NCBI GenBank assembly: GCA_023055355.1
Contig: JALJCS010000055.1
Span: forward strand, 186,001-250,000
Reading direction: 5' to 3'
DNA: 64,000 bases
From: Agelaius tricolor
Lineage: Eukaryota > Chordata > Aves > Passeriformes > Icteridae
Shown one piece after another: positions 43,626-54,532 of this stretch; position 1 is the stretch's first letter, and each line of letters starts with the position of its first letter. Under the pieces are notes generated by a model. That model had not been told where the DNA came from and ran no database searches. It worked only from the letters and a program-made list of their open reading frames with translations. A program made the position numbers and the translations under genes.

Positions 43626-45180
43626 CCTCCAGTTTGCCCTGGATAGCTACACGGACCAAGTTTCAGTTAAGATCCCAAAACACAAACTTTTTAACCCTGA
43701 TGTAACCTTCCATTTGATTCCAAAACGAATACAAGGTAGAAAACCTCTCAAGGCTCTAACCCTCTTTACAGATGGCTCAGGGTCTTCCCACAAGTCAGTG
43801 GTTACATGGAGAGACCCCCAAACTCAAGATTGGCACTCTGACATACAAATAGTGGAGGGATCTCCACAGAACGCAGAATTAGCAGCTGTTGTCAGAGCCT
43901 TTGAAAAGTTTAAAAACGAGCCTTTCAATCTGGTTACAGATTCAGCTTATGTCACTGGGATAGCGATGAGAGCAGAACATGCTTTTCTCAAAGAGGTCTC
44001 TAATCCAAAGTTGTACCAACTGCTCTCTAAATTAATATACGTAATCTCCCACAGAAAGCAACCTTACCATATAATGCATGTGAGGTCACACACAGACCTC
44101 CCAGGTTTTCTTGCAGAAGGCAACAGAAAAGCGGATGCATTAGCAATGGCAGTAGAAACTGCTAATGTTCCTAACATCTTTGCCCAGGCAAAGTTGTCAC
44201 ACGCATTTTTTCATCAAAATATACCTGCCCTTATGAGAATGTTCAAGCTCGCAAAAGATCAGGCAAAGGCTATTGTGGCTACGTGTCCGAACTGTCAGAA
44301 TTATCAGATACCATCCATGGGGATGGGAGTCAATCCCCAAGGTCTGAATAGCTGCCAGCTGTGGCAGACAGATGTAACTCACTTCGCACCTTTTGGAAGG
44401 TCAAAATACGTGCATGTATCGGTCAACACATTTTCAGGAGCAGTATTTGCATCATCACATGCAGGAGAAATTACCATGCACATAATAAAACACTTTCTCC
44501 TCGCTTTTGCCGCTCTGGGTGTACCAAAAGAGATTAAAACAGATAATGGACCAGCCTACACTTCCCGCAAGTTAAAGGAGTTCTTCAATGAATGGGGAAT
44601 AGCACACAAGACCGGCATACCTGTAAACCCCACAGGACAATCCATCGTGGAAAGGACACATCAAACCCTCAAAAGAGTCCTCGATCAACAGAACAGAGAC
44701 ACGAGAATCACATCTCCAGTGGAAAGACTTTGCAAGGCTCTCTACGTCATCAACTTCCTGAACTGTACAGCATCAGAGCCTGACCCACCAATACTTCGCC
44801 ACTTTGCAAATACCACCCAAGCAAAGCTCACTGAGAAACCACCTGTGCTCGTGAAGGACCCTGAACCACACCAAATTTCTGGGCCTCACCAGCTGATTAC
44901 CTGGGGTAGAGGATATGCGTGCGTGCTACTACCATCCGGTCCAAGGTGGTACCCAGGAAAAAACATAAAGCCATACTTAGGCACTGCGAACACTACTCCT
45001 GCAAACGGGGACAGGAACTCTCCTGAGGCAAACACAAGACCACCTCAAAACCAAACTAGCTCTGCCTGGAGACAAAGACGTCACCGAATACCCACAAACA
45101 CAAGAACAGACCACCCCATTACAAGACAGCAGACAAAACTGAAAGCTAAACAACAGTCTGCTGCATCAGACCATAGATAG
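43626..45180 (+). pseudogene. pol: ERV-A pol part 2: RNase H and integrase
   Basis: Continuous frame of about 518 codons after the ERV-B insertion. RNase H: ALTLFTDGSGSSHKSVV, GSPQNAELAAV and LVTDSAYV, then RSHTDLPG. Integrase: a zinc-binding stretch HAFFHQNIP...CPNCQN, the core WQTDVTHF, IKTDNGPAY and NPTGQSIVERTHQTLK (D, D, E), and a C-terminal part with GPHQLITWGRGYACVLLPSG. A basic, Gln-rich tail ends at TAG 45178. All catalytic residues are in place, so this piece looks undamaged apart from being cut off from its RT half. Confidence 0.9.
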
Positions 45181-45468
45181 CCTTAACACAAAAGTGTTCT
45201 CTTAACTATATGTTGTTACACTGGGGGTTTTTTTTGTATTTAAAGAAAGAAAAAGGAAAAAAAAAAACCCTGTTATTCCCTCTCTCTAACCTTTTAAAAC
45301 CCCTTAACCTTCTACCCACTCCTCCTCCCTTAGTGTAGCTTGGAAATTAAAAGAAAAATGGGGGGGGAGGAAGGGAACACAGAAAAGAACAAGGCAGAAA
45401 ACCCTCTCATCATAAAGATAACAAATTTTTCTTATATTCCCTATCAGAAGCCCTATTCCTGCCCAAAG
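45181..45468 (+). other. ERV-A pol-env spacer with env splice acceptor
   Basis: AT-rich, with A runs. TTTTTCTTATATTCCCTATCAG at about 45426-45447 is a good acceptor about 20 bases before the env ATG. Confidence 0.5.
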
Positions 45469-46770
45469 ATGAAAAATATCTCCGTTGCTGCTGTCCTCAC
45501 TGCTGCCTGGATGTTCTTCACCCTACCACGTGCCTTCGGCTGGATTAGCCCACAGCCCAGCCATAATGTTTGGGTAACCTTAGCAAAAACATTAAAACAG
45601 GACAACATGTGCTTGTCCATGGGAAGCATTGATAATCCACTTTCTACATGTCTAGTAGGAATTCCCTTTGTAGCAGATGACTGGCCTGTCTATAACTCAG
45701 AGATCCTCCGCACCACAGGTAAGAGACCCAATGTGGTTGATACCTGGGACGAGTGAACAAAAATTCTGCCAGATGCTCGAGAGGAACCCCAAGAATTGGA
45801 TCTGTTGGGGTCCTCCAAGGCCACATACTGTGTCAAATTTTACTTTAGACGTCCAAAAAACAATTGGCCAGAAATTGACCAGAACAAAAACACATATCGA
45901 AAAGAGATATCACCAATTAACAAAGCCTATAACTCTCACGATTGGTGCAATTACACGGCTCGTGTGATTTCTGTGTCCTCTCTCCATCCCAAAGTATTAC
46001 CCAAGGGAATGTTTCTCATCTGTGGTGACAGAGTATGGGCTGGGATCCCCTCCCGACTCCAGGGAGGTCCCTGTACCCTTGGAAAACTTTCTACCCTTAC
46101 TCCAAACATCACCCTGTTACATAATTGGAAAAAAGAAAGCAAATCAAAACGACAAAAAAGGTCCTACACTGAATTTGATGAAAATTGTGATCCTAAATTA
46201 TACGATTGGAACAAACTAAAAAATATTGCTGTCTCCCTGTTCTTACCCTGGGTAGCTGCAGCTAAAGCCCTCGGTGAAATCAATCACCTTGGGTGCTGGC
46301 TAAGTCAACAAGCTAACGCTACATCTGCAGCCTTGAGTGATCTCTTAAAGGAAGAAGAAACCACAAGACAGGCTTCTCTCCAAAATCGAGCAGCAATCGA
46401 CTTCTTGCTGCTTGCCCATGGACACGGCGGTGAAGACTTTGAAGGGATGTGCTGCTTCAACCTCTCTTCATGCTCGGAATCCATCCATGCAAACATCCAG
46501 AAACTGAAAGATCTCGTGGAGGACTTGAAAGTATAAAGAATCCCAGATGGGGTCAATGAACTTTTCGGGCAATGGGGATTAACAGGATGGGCTGCATCCT
46601 TGGTTAAGGGAATGTTGTTGATTCTCCTTGTAGTTGTTATTGTGTTAGCTATGTTCTCGTGCCTTGTTCACTGTTTCAAAAGAACTATAGCAAACGCCTT
46701 TTTTGTAAAAACAGAAAGTGGAGTTGTAGTAAACTCCATAGATTTAGGAAAAGCACCATGGAGGATATGA
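45469..46770 (+). pseudogene. env: ERV-A env, alpharetrovirus-like, two in-frame stops and a lost cysteine
   Basis: Envelope glycoprotein gene. It starts MKNISVAAVLTAAWMFF, a signal peptide. The surface subunit shows GMFLICGDRVWAGIPSRLQG and a furin-type site SKRQKRS (near 46145-46165). The transmembrane subunit shows LQNRAAIDFLLLAHGHG followed by GEDFEGMCC, where the avian leukosis pattern has C-X6-CC; the first Cys is Gly here. In-phase stops are at 45754 (TGA) and 46534 (TAA). A membrane span follows and the reading ends at TGA 46768, inside the 3' LTR. The gene is inactive. Its similarity to the ERV-B env suggests both come from the same env lineage. Confidence 0.87.
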
Positions 46771-47256
46771 ACAATAGGAATGCTGAAACAGCAAAAGAAA
46801 ATTCCTGTTTTCCTGTCCTCCACCCCTTATCCTACCTCTGTAACCCTATAAGGCAATGTCATGTTAACCCCTTACCCATTGGTCAAGCTTGGATCCTTTC
46901 CAACCCTATAAAGGAAGCATACTGTACCCCTTAGGGGAGAAAAGAAGAAGAGCAGAGACCCTTCACGGACCTCCCCAAATAATGCCATCTTCATGGAACA
47001 GCCTGCGCCTTCTCCTTCTCCTCTCTCTCCGTCTGCTGCAGCCTCCAGCCCAGGGCACCACTACCTAGCAAGCAGAGCTGAAATCCTGAGAGCTTGCAAT
47101 CACTATGGAGCTGATAATCACCATGCTTGCTAGATGGTAGCCCTGTGGCCTTGGCATGAGCGAGCTAGCTTCGGGCACCCAGTTCCTGCCCAGGGACTGA
47201 GCTCCTGAGCCCTAGTGCTCTGCTTTATAATAACGCCATGATGAGGCTTTATTACA
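46725..47256 (+). mobile_element. ERV-A 3' LTR (532 bp)
   Basis: Nearly identical to 33473-34006, with a few substitutions and a short indel near 46930. It ends TTTATTACA and is followed by GTGC and the CR1. TATAAA is at 46907-46912 and the leader ORF at 46981-47067. A purine-rich AAACAGAAAGTGGAG precedes it. Confidence 0.9.
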
Positions 47257-48560
47257 GTGCAGCGCTCCAGCCATGTGAGTCATCCCACCACGTTTCCCTG
47301 ATGCCAATTACATCACAGCTTTGCTGCTGCACCATGGCCTCCAGCTCTTCTTGTTTGTTACCCATGCTGCGTGCACTGGTATACATGCACCTCAGCTGGA
47401 CTGCTGATTTCAGCCCTAACTCAGGCTTGCCACCCTTGGGCCTGCTTCCAGACTGCCAGCTGCATCTCCTTCCCCCTTCAAACCTAATTTAAAGCCCTCT
47501 CAAGAAGTTCTGCCAGTTCACGAGCAAAAAATCTTCTGCCTTTAACAGAGAGATGGATCCCATCTGGTTCCAGTAGAGCAGGTGCTGTAAAAGTTGCCTC
47601 GTGATCAATGAATCCAAAATTCTGCTGATGACACCAACCATTGAGCCACTTGTTAATAATGTGAGCTCTCCTATTCCTTTCACCGTTTTTCTCAGCCACC
47701 AAAGGGCCTGAGGAAAAGACTTCCTGTGTCGCTGTCCTATCAACCACTTGTCCCAGCGCCCTCAAGTCCCTTTTAATTGTCCTGACATTCCTCTTTTCAA
47801 TCTCATCACTGCCAGCCTGGAGTATCAGCAGTGGGTAATAATCAGAGGGCTGAATCACCCCAGGCAGTCTCTCAGTAATATCCCATATCCAGGCCCCAGG
47901 GAGGCAGCAGACCTCTCTGTGCTCTGTGGAGTGGGTCTGGTTGACATATGGGGCCCTCTGTTCCCCTCAGAAGGGAGTCACCCACCATGATTACCCTTCT
48001 TTCCTTTTGGATGTTAGAGGTGACAATCCCTCTCGCAGATCAATCATAATTGGCATGTTCACTGGGCAGATAATTTTCTTCTAAATCATTTGGCTGATGC
48101 TCCAGATCCAAGGGCTCATACCTATTCTGAAGTGGACCTGGCTAGGGGATGGGGATTGGGAGGAGTTTTTATTAATACTTAGTGATAAAAGGAGTTTTTT
48201 GTTAATACTATAATTATTAAGGGCCCCTTTCCTCAAGCAGGGACCCAGTTCCAGTCCCCTTCATCTACCAAGCGTTCTTCTATTGCCTGACAGTGGAAGG
48301 CAGAGGAGTCCTCTGACCCTTGGTGGGCCTCCCTCAAGGATGGAAGGGCAATCCACTGATCTATTTCCCTTTCACTTTTTCTGATACTCCTTAGTCTTTT
48401 AACTTCCTCTCTAAGGTCAGCCACCAATGTGAGAAGATCATCCTATTCACACCTCAGGCAAGTTCCATCCTCAACCCCCCTGAAACCACAGAGAAGCTCA
48501 AACACTCCGCACAGGAATGAGTCTGTCCAGACACATCCTTTTTGGAGGGTTCCATTTGGT
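47257..48560 (-). mobile_element. CR1 LINE, upstream half (ORF1 and ORF2 start)
   Basis: On the minus strand, 48427-48233 encodes the charged coiled-coil part of ORF1 (DLREEVKRLRSIRKSEREID). 47858-47484 encodes the ORF1 esterase-like domain, with a GSDE block, ALGQVV, and DGIHLSVKGRRFFARELAEL to the ORF1 stop. 47480-47262 is the degenerate start of ORF2, cut by ERV-A at ETWWDDSH...SAA. With 32586-33472 it is one CR1 copy. ORF1 esterase function in retrotransposition is not well defined. Confidence 0.85.
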
Positions 48561-48969
48561 TACACAGATTTGCACTAACTAGGGGTTTTGATCATGTGAA
48601 GACCATTACTAACAGCAACTCTGGAACCAAACAACAAAAACACCGACAGCAACACACAGCAAACCTTTTGAACAGGGGACTCCTGGAAACCCGCAACCCT
48701 GCCGGTGTGAACTGCTGCGCAAATACCATGCCACACCCTCAGAGCCGTGCCACGCCCCTGTTTGCCCACAAACTGCCCTGCCACGCCCTCAGAGCCGTGC
48801 CATGCCCCTGTTTGCCCACAAACTGCCCTGCCATGCCCCTGTTTGCCCACTCCAGGTCACCCTGCTCCCCAGAGGCCTCTTTTAAAGCCCCCACCTCACG
48901 CCGCAGCCAAGAAAAACCCCTCTGAGCACCTGTGTGGACTAACAAGCACAACACAACCCACCTGCTAAG
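48561..48969. repeat. short tandem repeat next to the CR1 5' end
   Basis: Two and a half copies of a roughly 50-bp unit (GCCACGCCCTCAGAGCCGTG with CCTGTTTGCCCACAAACTGC) at 48725-48860. The flanks are unassigned. Confidence 0.65.
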
Positions 48970-49444
48970 TGGCACTATGGGGGTGCAGCCCCATCCTGCT
49001 CCCAGGGAGGATGGTTTAGGAGCTTAGAAGTGCTCCTTGGGCCTCAGCATTGCAGGTAAATTAAGGCAAACCCATTCTCTCTTCACATGGCAAAGAGGAA
49101 AACAGTTCCCTGGATACCCACAACATGGACCAGAGAAAGATGTTAACCCCAGGTGAATGACCTTGTTTCCCCACCTCCACAAGAACAACCGGGACCCCAT
49201 TGCAGAGAAGCCCAGGGTCACCAAGGACAGATGGGACACTGCTGGAGCCAAGAGTCTTGTACTCTGTTTGATCTCTTCCCCACCCCAGTCCTGATCTTCC
49301 CCACACCTGTGCACCCCTACTCTTTCCTTCCCCACCCCATCCTCCATCTTCCCCTTTTTCCTTCTCACTCCTGTTTCCTATCCCTTTCTATCTGTCTCCT
49401 GCCCATTTATTGTTCAATAAATTCCTTGTTGTTGACTTTTTACA
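48970..49444 (+). mobile_element. LTR, copy 1 of a second family
   Basis: It starts TGGCACTATGGGGGTGC and ends TTTTTACA, with CAATAAATTCC about 30 bp before the end. It aligns along its length with 54533-54968. Family unnamed. Ends are approximate because both copies share TGATCTCCT beyond the CA. Confidence 0.65.
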
Positions 49445-50493
49445 TGATCTCCTGGATTGCTCATTGTTCTCAAAAGAGAACCCAAAATACACATTGACCA
49501 CAGCTTGAATCACATGCTGAGGAGCCTCACTATATTTATGCCAACCGATAAGCATAAATCATAATAAATAGAACTTTAGTTAAATTCTACACTATGCACC
49601 ACATGTCTTCCTCAGATGTGGTTGCAATCTGCTGTAATAGCAATTAAAAAGAAAGGCAATGAGGGCACCTTGACCACTGATAAACAAAAGGTAATTTGGG
49701 ATTATCACACTCTCTTTGAAAGTGTTTCTAATCTTGGTGACATCTTGTTAATGACACTTATTATCCCATTGATGGTAAAGCCACAGCTTTTCTTTTAACA
49801 ATACTCTATGCCTTATACCCAATTATAGTGCTGATTAAATCCCAATGGAACTGTCCTCTATCTGTTAGAACATACAAGTGTGAGCCCCAAATGGGAGCAA
49901 ATGGCCAACTGTGGATGTTGATGCTTGATGGACAGGAGCAGCAAGGATTTATTTGTGAAAATAATACTATTAACAACTGACATTTGCCTTGACTTTTAAG
50001 AAAATGTCAATATCCTGTTGCAACCCCAGTGACTGTACTTGCATATGCTGGAAATGGATGTATCTGTATGAGAACTTGGTGTGATTCTATGTTTACAGAA
50101 AACACCACCTGAGAGACATCTGATCTCTCTAATAGCGATATCTGTAGTTTTAGCAAAACGATGGGATGCAGCTTGAACAATTCAGCTCCCTCACAACTCA
50201 GCAATTGCTACAATCCAACTGCACACTGTGTCAAGTTTCATTGCCTGGAGTGAATCTGGCATTGGCAAGAAACTGTTGCACTATGATGATCTGAGTCCAA
50301 GAACCCGCATTACCACCCATCGTCAGGCAGAGAAGATGCACCATGTCCTGGAAAGAGGGAAGAAAGATAGAGAACATTGCTGGTGGGAAACTATTTTTGG
50401 ATGGCTACCCAGAGCAACTGGAATTTTGAATTTAATGTTGCATCCAATTGTAGTTTTGTTAGTTTTGGCTTTATTGTGTTCACTGCTTATAAT
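49445..50493 (+). pseudogene. ERV remnant with an env-like membrane segment (provisional)
   Basis: Degenerate plus-strand coding sequence. Short frames include MWLQSAVIAIKKKGNEG (49616) and, near 50385-50490, HCWWETIFGWLPRATG followed by a long hydrophobic stretch ending at the solo ERV-B LTR. This resembles the membrane-spanning end of a retroviral Env but the family was not recognised. Cysteines and glycosylation-type sites occur upstream in broken frames. Confidence 0.4.
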
Positions 50494-50907
50494 TGTAGAG
50501 AGCTTTTTGGATAATTGGTTAGCTGAGAAAGGACATTTCGATGTGATACCAATGGATAAGGATAGGGGAAACAAGCTGGGAACTGAGCAACCAGTGTCCA
50601 ATTACTGACAAAGGTCACAGTGACCTTCTCTGAAACGGGAAGACGGGGGAGAAAATTGCTTGCCAGAAAATGTAGTTATCTTAGGTAGAAAAGTTAGAAG
50701 AATGCAAACATAGAAGCAAAATAATTGTTAGAAGATAGAAGTAGGTGTGGTTGATCTAAGTGTGCTTTAACCAATAATGAGCTCAGCTTTTGCAATATGT
50801 ATAAGCTTCATTAACACCAATATAAATATGTGTGGGGTTTGAATAAACTTCGGGATTTGCTATTCATTGCATATGGTGTGTCGCATTTCTCCCGCCGTTT
50901 CACGACA
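50494..50907 (+). mobile_element. solo LTR of the ERV-B family
   Basis: TGTAGAGAGC...CACGACA, 414 bp, nearly identical to the two ERV-B LTRs but in plus orientation. It is flanked by TATAAT on both sides (50488-50493 and 50908-50913), a perfect 6-bp duplication. The start still encodes the env tail, which explains an ORF fused to it from the left. Confidence 0.92.
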
Positions 50908-51440
50908 TATAATCATCCTGTATACCCTGTCAGAAGATAAACCAAATTATATCTATCAAACATGTAAACCACCTACAATAAACTCAGCACATGTAATGTT
51001 ACATAATTTTACTATTTCTGACCCATAAATGAGAAATCCTATCAATTAATTGTACCCTTACCTCTAATCTGCAATATGCCACATAGTTATGACAAAGACA
51101 CAAGAGTTTCTTACCCCTCAAGGAGATGGTAATGTTTATTAAATGTAGGCATAGGGTAAAGAGACTCAAAGCTGGGCACAGGATATGAGGTGTGACCTCA
51201 CCACTGCCCAGCACAGAGGGACAATCAGAGCCCTGGTCCTGCTGGCCACACTATGGCTGACACAGAATACCAGGATGCCCCTGGCATATACCTGACCATA
51301 ATTCCACCCTTCCCCACCCACCCTATGAAATAATGAATGGACATTTTCCTTGGCCCTCCTTTGTTATTAATATTTTTTTTTAAAACATACTTTCTATAGC
51401 CTTTCACAATAGCCATCAGATTGAGTTCAAATGGAGCTTT
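50908..51440. other. ERV remnant continuation and a CR1 fragment, no gene
   Basis: 50914-51160 is AT-rich and continues the interrupted remnant. 51175-51290 is a CR1 piece in minus orientation (CAATCAGAGCCCTGGTCCTG, with GCTGACACAGAATACCAGG). 51360-51372 is a T run. Confidence 0.5.
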
Positions 51441-51888
51441 TGATGATCTTTCTATGAGAGGTCAGGCCTGAGGGCTGGGACCCAGGGTGGGCTGGGTGGG
51501 AAAAGCCCTTTGGCACTTTGGCTCAGGGCTTCCTTGGGGATGTTTAAGGGAGGAACACATGGTGGAACAAGACAGAGCTGCAGAACACTGAGAGAGGAAC
51601 AAGAGCTGGCAAAGTTGTGGGGCAAAGGCATTAAAAAGGCCTTTGTGCCCAGGGGAATCAGCATGGAAATCTCCAGGCCTCTGGGAGAAAGTGCGGCCAT
51701 GCCCACCAGGCCTTTGGGACCCGCGGTGACATCGGGCCCAGAGGCCATTGTGACCCGGGTGCATGCCATGGGCCTTGGGGCTGCCAATCCCTGCAGTGGC
51801 CACGCCCAGGAGAGCAGCTCTCTGAGGAGGCAGCAGCTTCTCTGGAGGCAGCAGCTCCCCTGGGCGGTTGTGGCCAGTGTTCACCACA

Positions 51889-54232
51889 ATGTGGAAGAAG
51901 GAGGAGGTGAATGCCCATGGCCAGCCCCATGAGGGGCAGCCACTGCTGTACCAGCGGCAACAGGTGAGGGACAGGGATGGAGGGAGAGCCTGCAGTGGGA
52001 CCTGGGGGAAGCCCTGGGGCAGAGACAGCCAGGCCTGGCACCAGGCCATGCTCTGCGGAGGGGACAGCACTGGGATGGCCCAGGCACAGCAATGCCCAGA
52101 GGCAGCGAGCCCAGCTGGGAACCCGGCCCGGCCTGGCTGCTGTGGCCAGCACCTGCCTTGGGGCCAGGCCCGGGCCTGATGGGGAACACCGTGCCCACAC
52201 AGCCAGCTCCATCCTGTGCCTCCTCCTGCTTCCCACAGGTGACCCACAAGCAGCCACAGGCGGCTCCTCAGGTCACCTGGATGACCATCACGCCCATTCC
52301 TGGGCCCACTCTGTTACCCAAACCCATCCGGTCCCGGAGCCCCACCTGGTCCTGCACACACAGGGGCAGCCAGGAGGGCAGGCGCTCAGTGCCCCACAGC
52401 CGTGTCACAGGGCCACAGAGATTGTCCATGTCGGACTTGCCACCTCTCCACGACCCTAAGGTGACACTGGCACCTCCAGGCCGGCTCAGTGGTCAAATGT
52501 CCAGGGTGTCCACTGACAGTGCCAAGCTGGCCCCTCTGCCAGCAGCACCTGCAGCAGCAGCCTCTGGATCCTCTCCCAGAGGCACAGCCTGTGCTGTGGG
52601 CCCCATGGCCCGGGGCCAGCCAGAGTGTGTGCCACCTTCTCCATGGGGCACTCTGGCTGCAGGCAGAGCCCAGGGAACGCCTTCCCTGGGGAGCAGAACG
52701 GAAGGGCTCTGGCAGGGGTCAGGGGCAAGGCAGGGCCACTGCCTGCCCCCTGTGACACCTGCACGTAGCGCGCCGCTCCGCACTGGGGCCTGGCCAGCCT
52801 GGAAGCACCTGGGGCGCTCTGCGAAAGAGGGGGGCATTGAGGTGCAGGAAGGGCATGGTGGCCACACCTACAAAGACCTTTTTGGAGGCCTCAGCCCACA
52901 CCTGTCAGAAGACAAGTCTGTCATGTCCACCTGCAGTCACAAACAGTCAAGTGCCCACCAAGAGGTGGATGCAGAGCCCCAGGAGCTGCCCAGTGCTTCC
53001 AGCTCAACCAAAGGCTCCACAGAAGAGGCAGCAAAGTGCTCTGAGCTCCCTTCCCCTGCCCAGTTGGCAGAGCAGAGCTCTGTCTCTGGAAACTCGCAGC
53101 CCTGGGACACTCCTGTCAAGGGGCTGGAGCAAAAGGGAGAGGAGGAAGAGCTCCCAGAAGCACAGGCTGCAGGACAGTGGGACAGCGACCTGCAGAGTTT
53201 GTGGCTTGCCCTGTTCTTGAAGGAGAATGAGGTAGAGGCAGAAGCTTCTGCCCTGGCTGGAGATCCCTGTGACAAGGGCCACAGCAAGCTCTTCCTCACA
53301 TCAGAGCCTGAGGAAAGCTCAGGCTTCTCAGCTTCTCCGTTCTCTGAAGACCCCTGTGAGCAAAGGACAACTGGTCGGCCAGCCAAGCATGCTGCACTTC
53401 ACAAGCAGCTGTGCATGGGGCCTGAGGATTTGCTACAACTTAGGAGAGAAAAGAGAGAGGAGCTGGAGAAGCTGGAGGAAGAGAAAAGGCATACAGAGTT
53501 CTCTGGAGACACCTCCTCTTCCATAAGCAATGAAGAAAGCCCCATGATGTCCAGCTATGACCTCAGGGATCCATCAGGTGCCACCCTGGAACCAACCAGC
53601 TGTAGACCCCTTGGTGCCACTCAGCTCTTGCTGTGTGACCAGAGATGTTACAGCAGAGACACAAAACTGCTCACTGCTTGTGTCTCCTGAGCTGTTTGCA
53701 GACTTGTGCTCTGACTCTGAGGACTCACCGTGCCTGGAAACTGCTGAAAGAGCTCCTGGAGAAGGGGGAGCAAGAAGTGGTAAGAGAGAGGGACAGAGAG
53801 GTAGAGAGCCCATTGTCACTCCCACTGCGAGACCGAGAGTTAGAGCCAGTGCCTACGTCTCCAGACAGTGACCTCAGCGACCAGGGGCACAGCGAGCCTC
53901 TCCACAGGGCTTTGCTCAAAGACCCCAATGTGTCTGTGGGTTGTGCCCTGCCTGTTGACCCTGCGGAAGAGGCAGAAGAAGCAGGCATGGAGGCTGGCCG
54001 TGCCCAGGCCGCCCCTGCCCAGGCAAAGCCCTGCGGGCAGGAGCCGCCGGCAGGAGCTTGCCCGGAGCCTGCCCAGCCCCTGGCACGCAGCGTTCCTGCC
54101 CGCCCCGCTGGCAGCGCAGCCGCCCCGCAGCCCCCGGCCCCGCGGCCACGGCGCTCCATGGCCAGGACGGCCCGGCGGGCTCTGCGCCGCCTTTTGTCCT
54201 TCAGCTGCCTCAGGGGGCAGCCAGAGCAGTGA
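51889..54232 (+). pseudogene. unrecognised gene candidate with one clear intron, later frame changes
   Basis: Family not recognised. Exon 1 can start at ATG 51889 (MWKKEEVNAHGQPHEG) and ends at 51963 with CAACAG|GTGAGG. A GT-AG intron of 275 bp ends in CCTCCTGCTTCCCACAG at 52238, and exon 2 continues in the same phase, open to 53690. It encodes a Ser/Pro/Glu-rich, low-complexity protein with a charged coiled-coil stretch (LRREKREELEKLEEEKR) near 53440-53490. Around 53590 plausible coding moves to a neighbouring frame (CSDSEDSPCLETAERAPGE). From about 53760 a third frame looks coding (LRDRELEPVPTSPDSDLSDQ), ending in an Arg-rich tail RTARRALRRLLSFSCLRG at 54232. The frame moves may be more introns or frameshifts. 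Another donor (CCAAAGGTAGGT) is at about 54411. Confidence 0.45.
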
Positions 54233-54532
54233 GCCCGGGGCCCGCACCAGGACGATGCCCAGAGACGCCGGCTCCCCCTGAGCACGCCCAGCTCCCGGGG
54301 GCAGCGGCCGGTCCCAGAGCCGCCGGCAGCAGGGACAGACCAACCCTGGGCACACACCCATGGATGGGTGGGTGGTGGCCAAGGCAAACACTTGCCAAAG
54401 GTAGGTCCTGCTGCCGGCCCCAGCCCCTCAGCCCCAAGCCAACAGCAAGGCAGCCTGGTCAGGCAGAGCCGGCTGAGGAAGGATGACAGCGCTGCCTCGT
54501 GCACTCCACAGAAACTGACTTTAGGCCCGGGC

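Larger units (their letters stand above)
33473..47256 (+). mobile_element. ERV-A provirus (13.8 kb including a nested 5-kb provirus)
   Basis: Two LTRs in the same orientation flank gag, pro with a dUTPase part, pol and env, in retroviral order. It sits inside a CR1 ORF2. The target appears as GTGG on the left and GTGC on the right; the CR1 reading across the site implies GTGC, so this is a 4-bp duplication with one change. A CAGTG match is an alternative reading. Its pol is split by ERV-B. The LTRs differ at only a handful of sites, so the insertion is fairly young. Confidence 0.88.

Noticed and set aside
50228..50608. A complete env protein of 126 residues
   Set aside because: It is a fusion created when the ERV-B solo LTR, which encodes the family's env tail, inserted into an older remnant.
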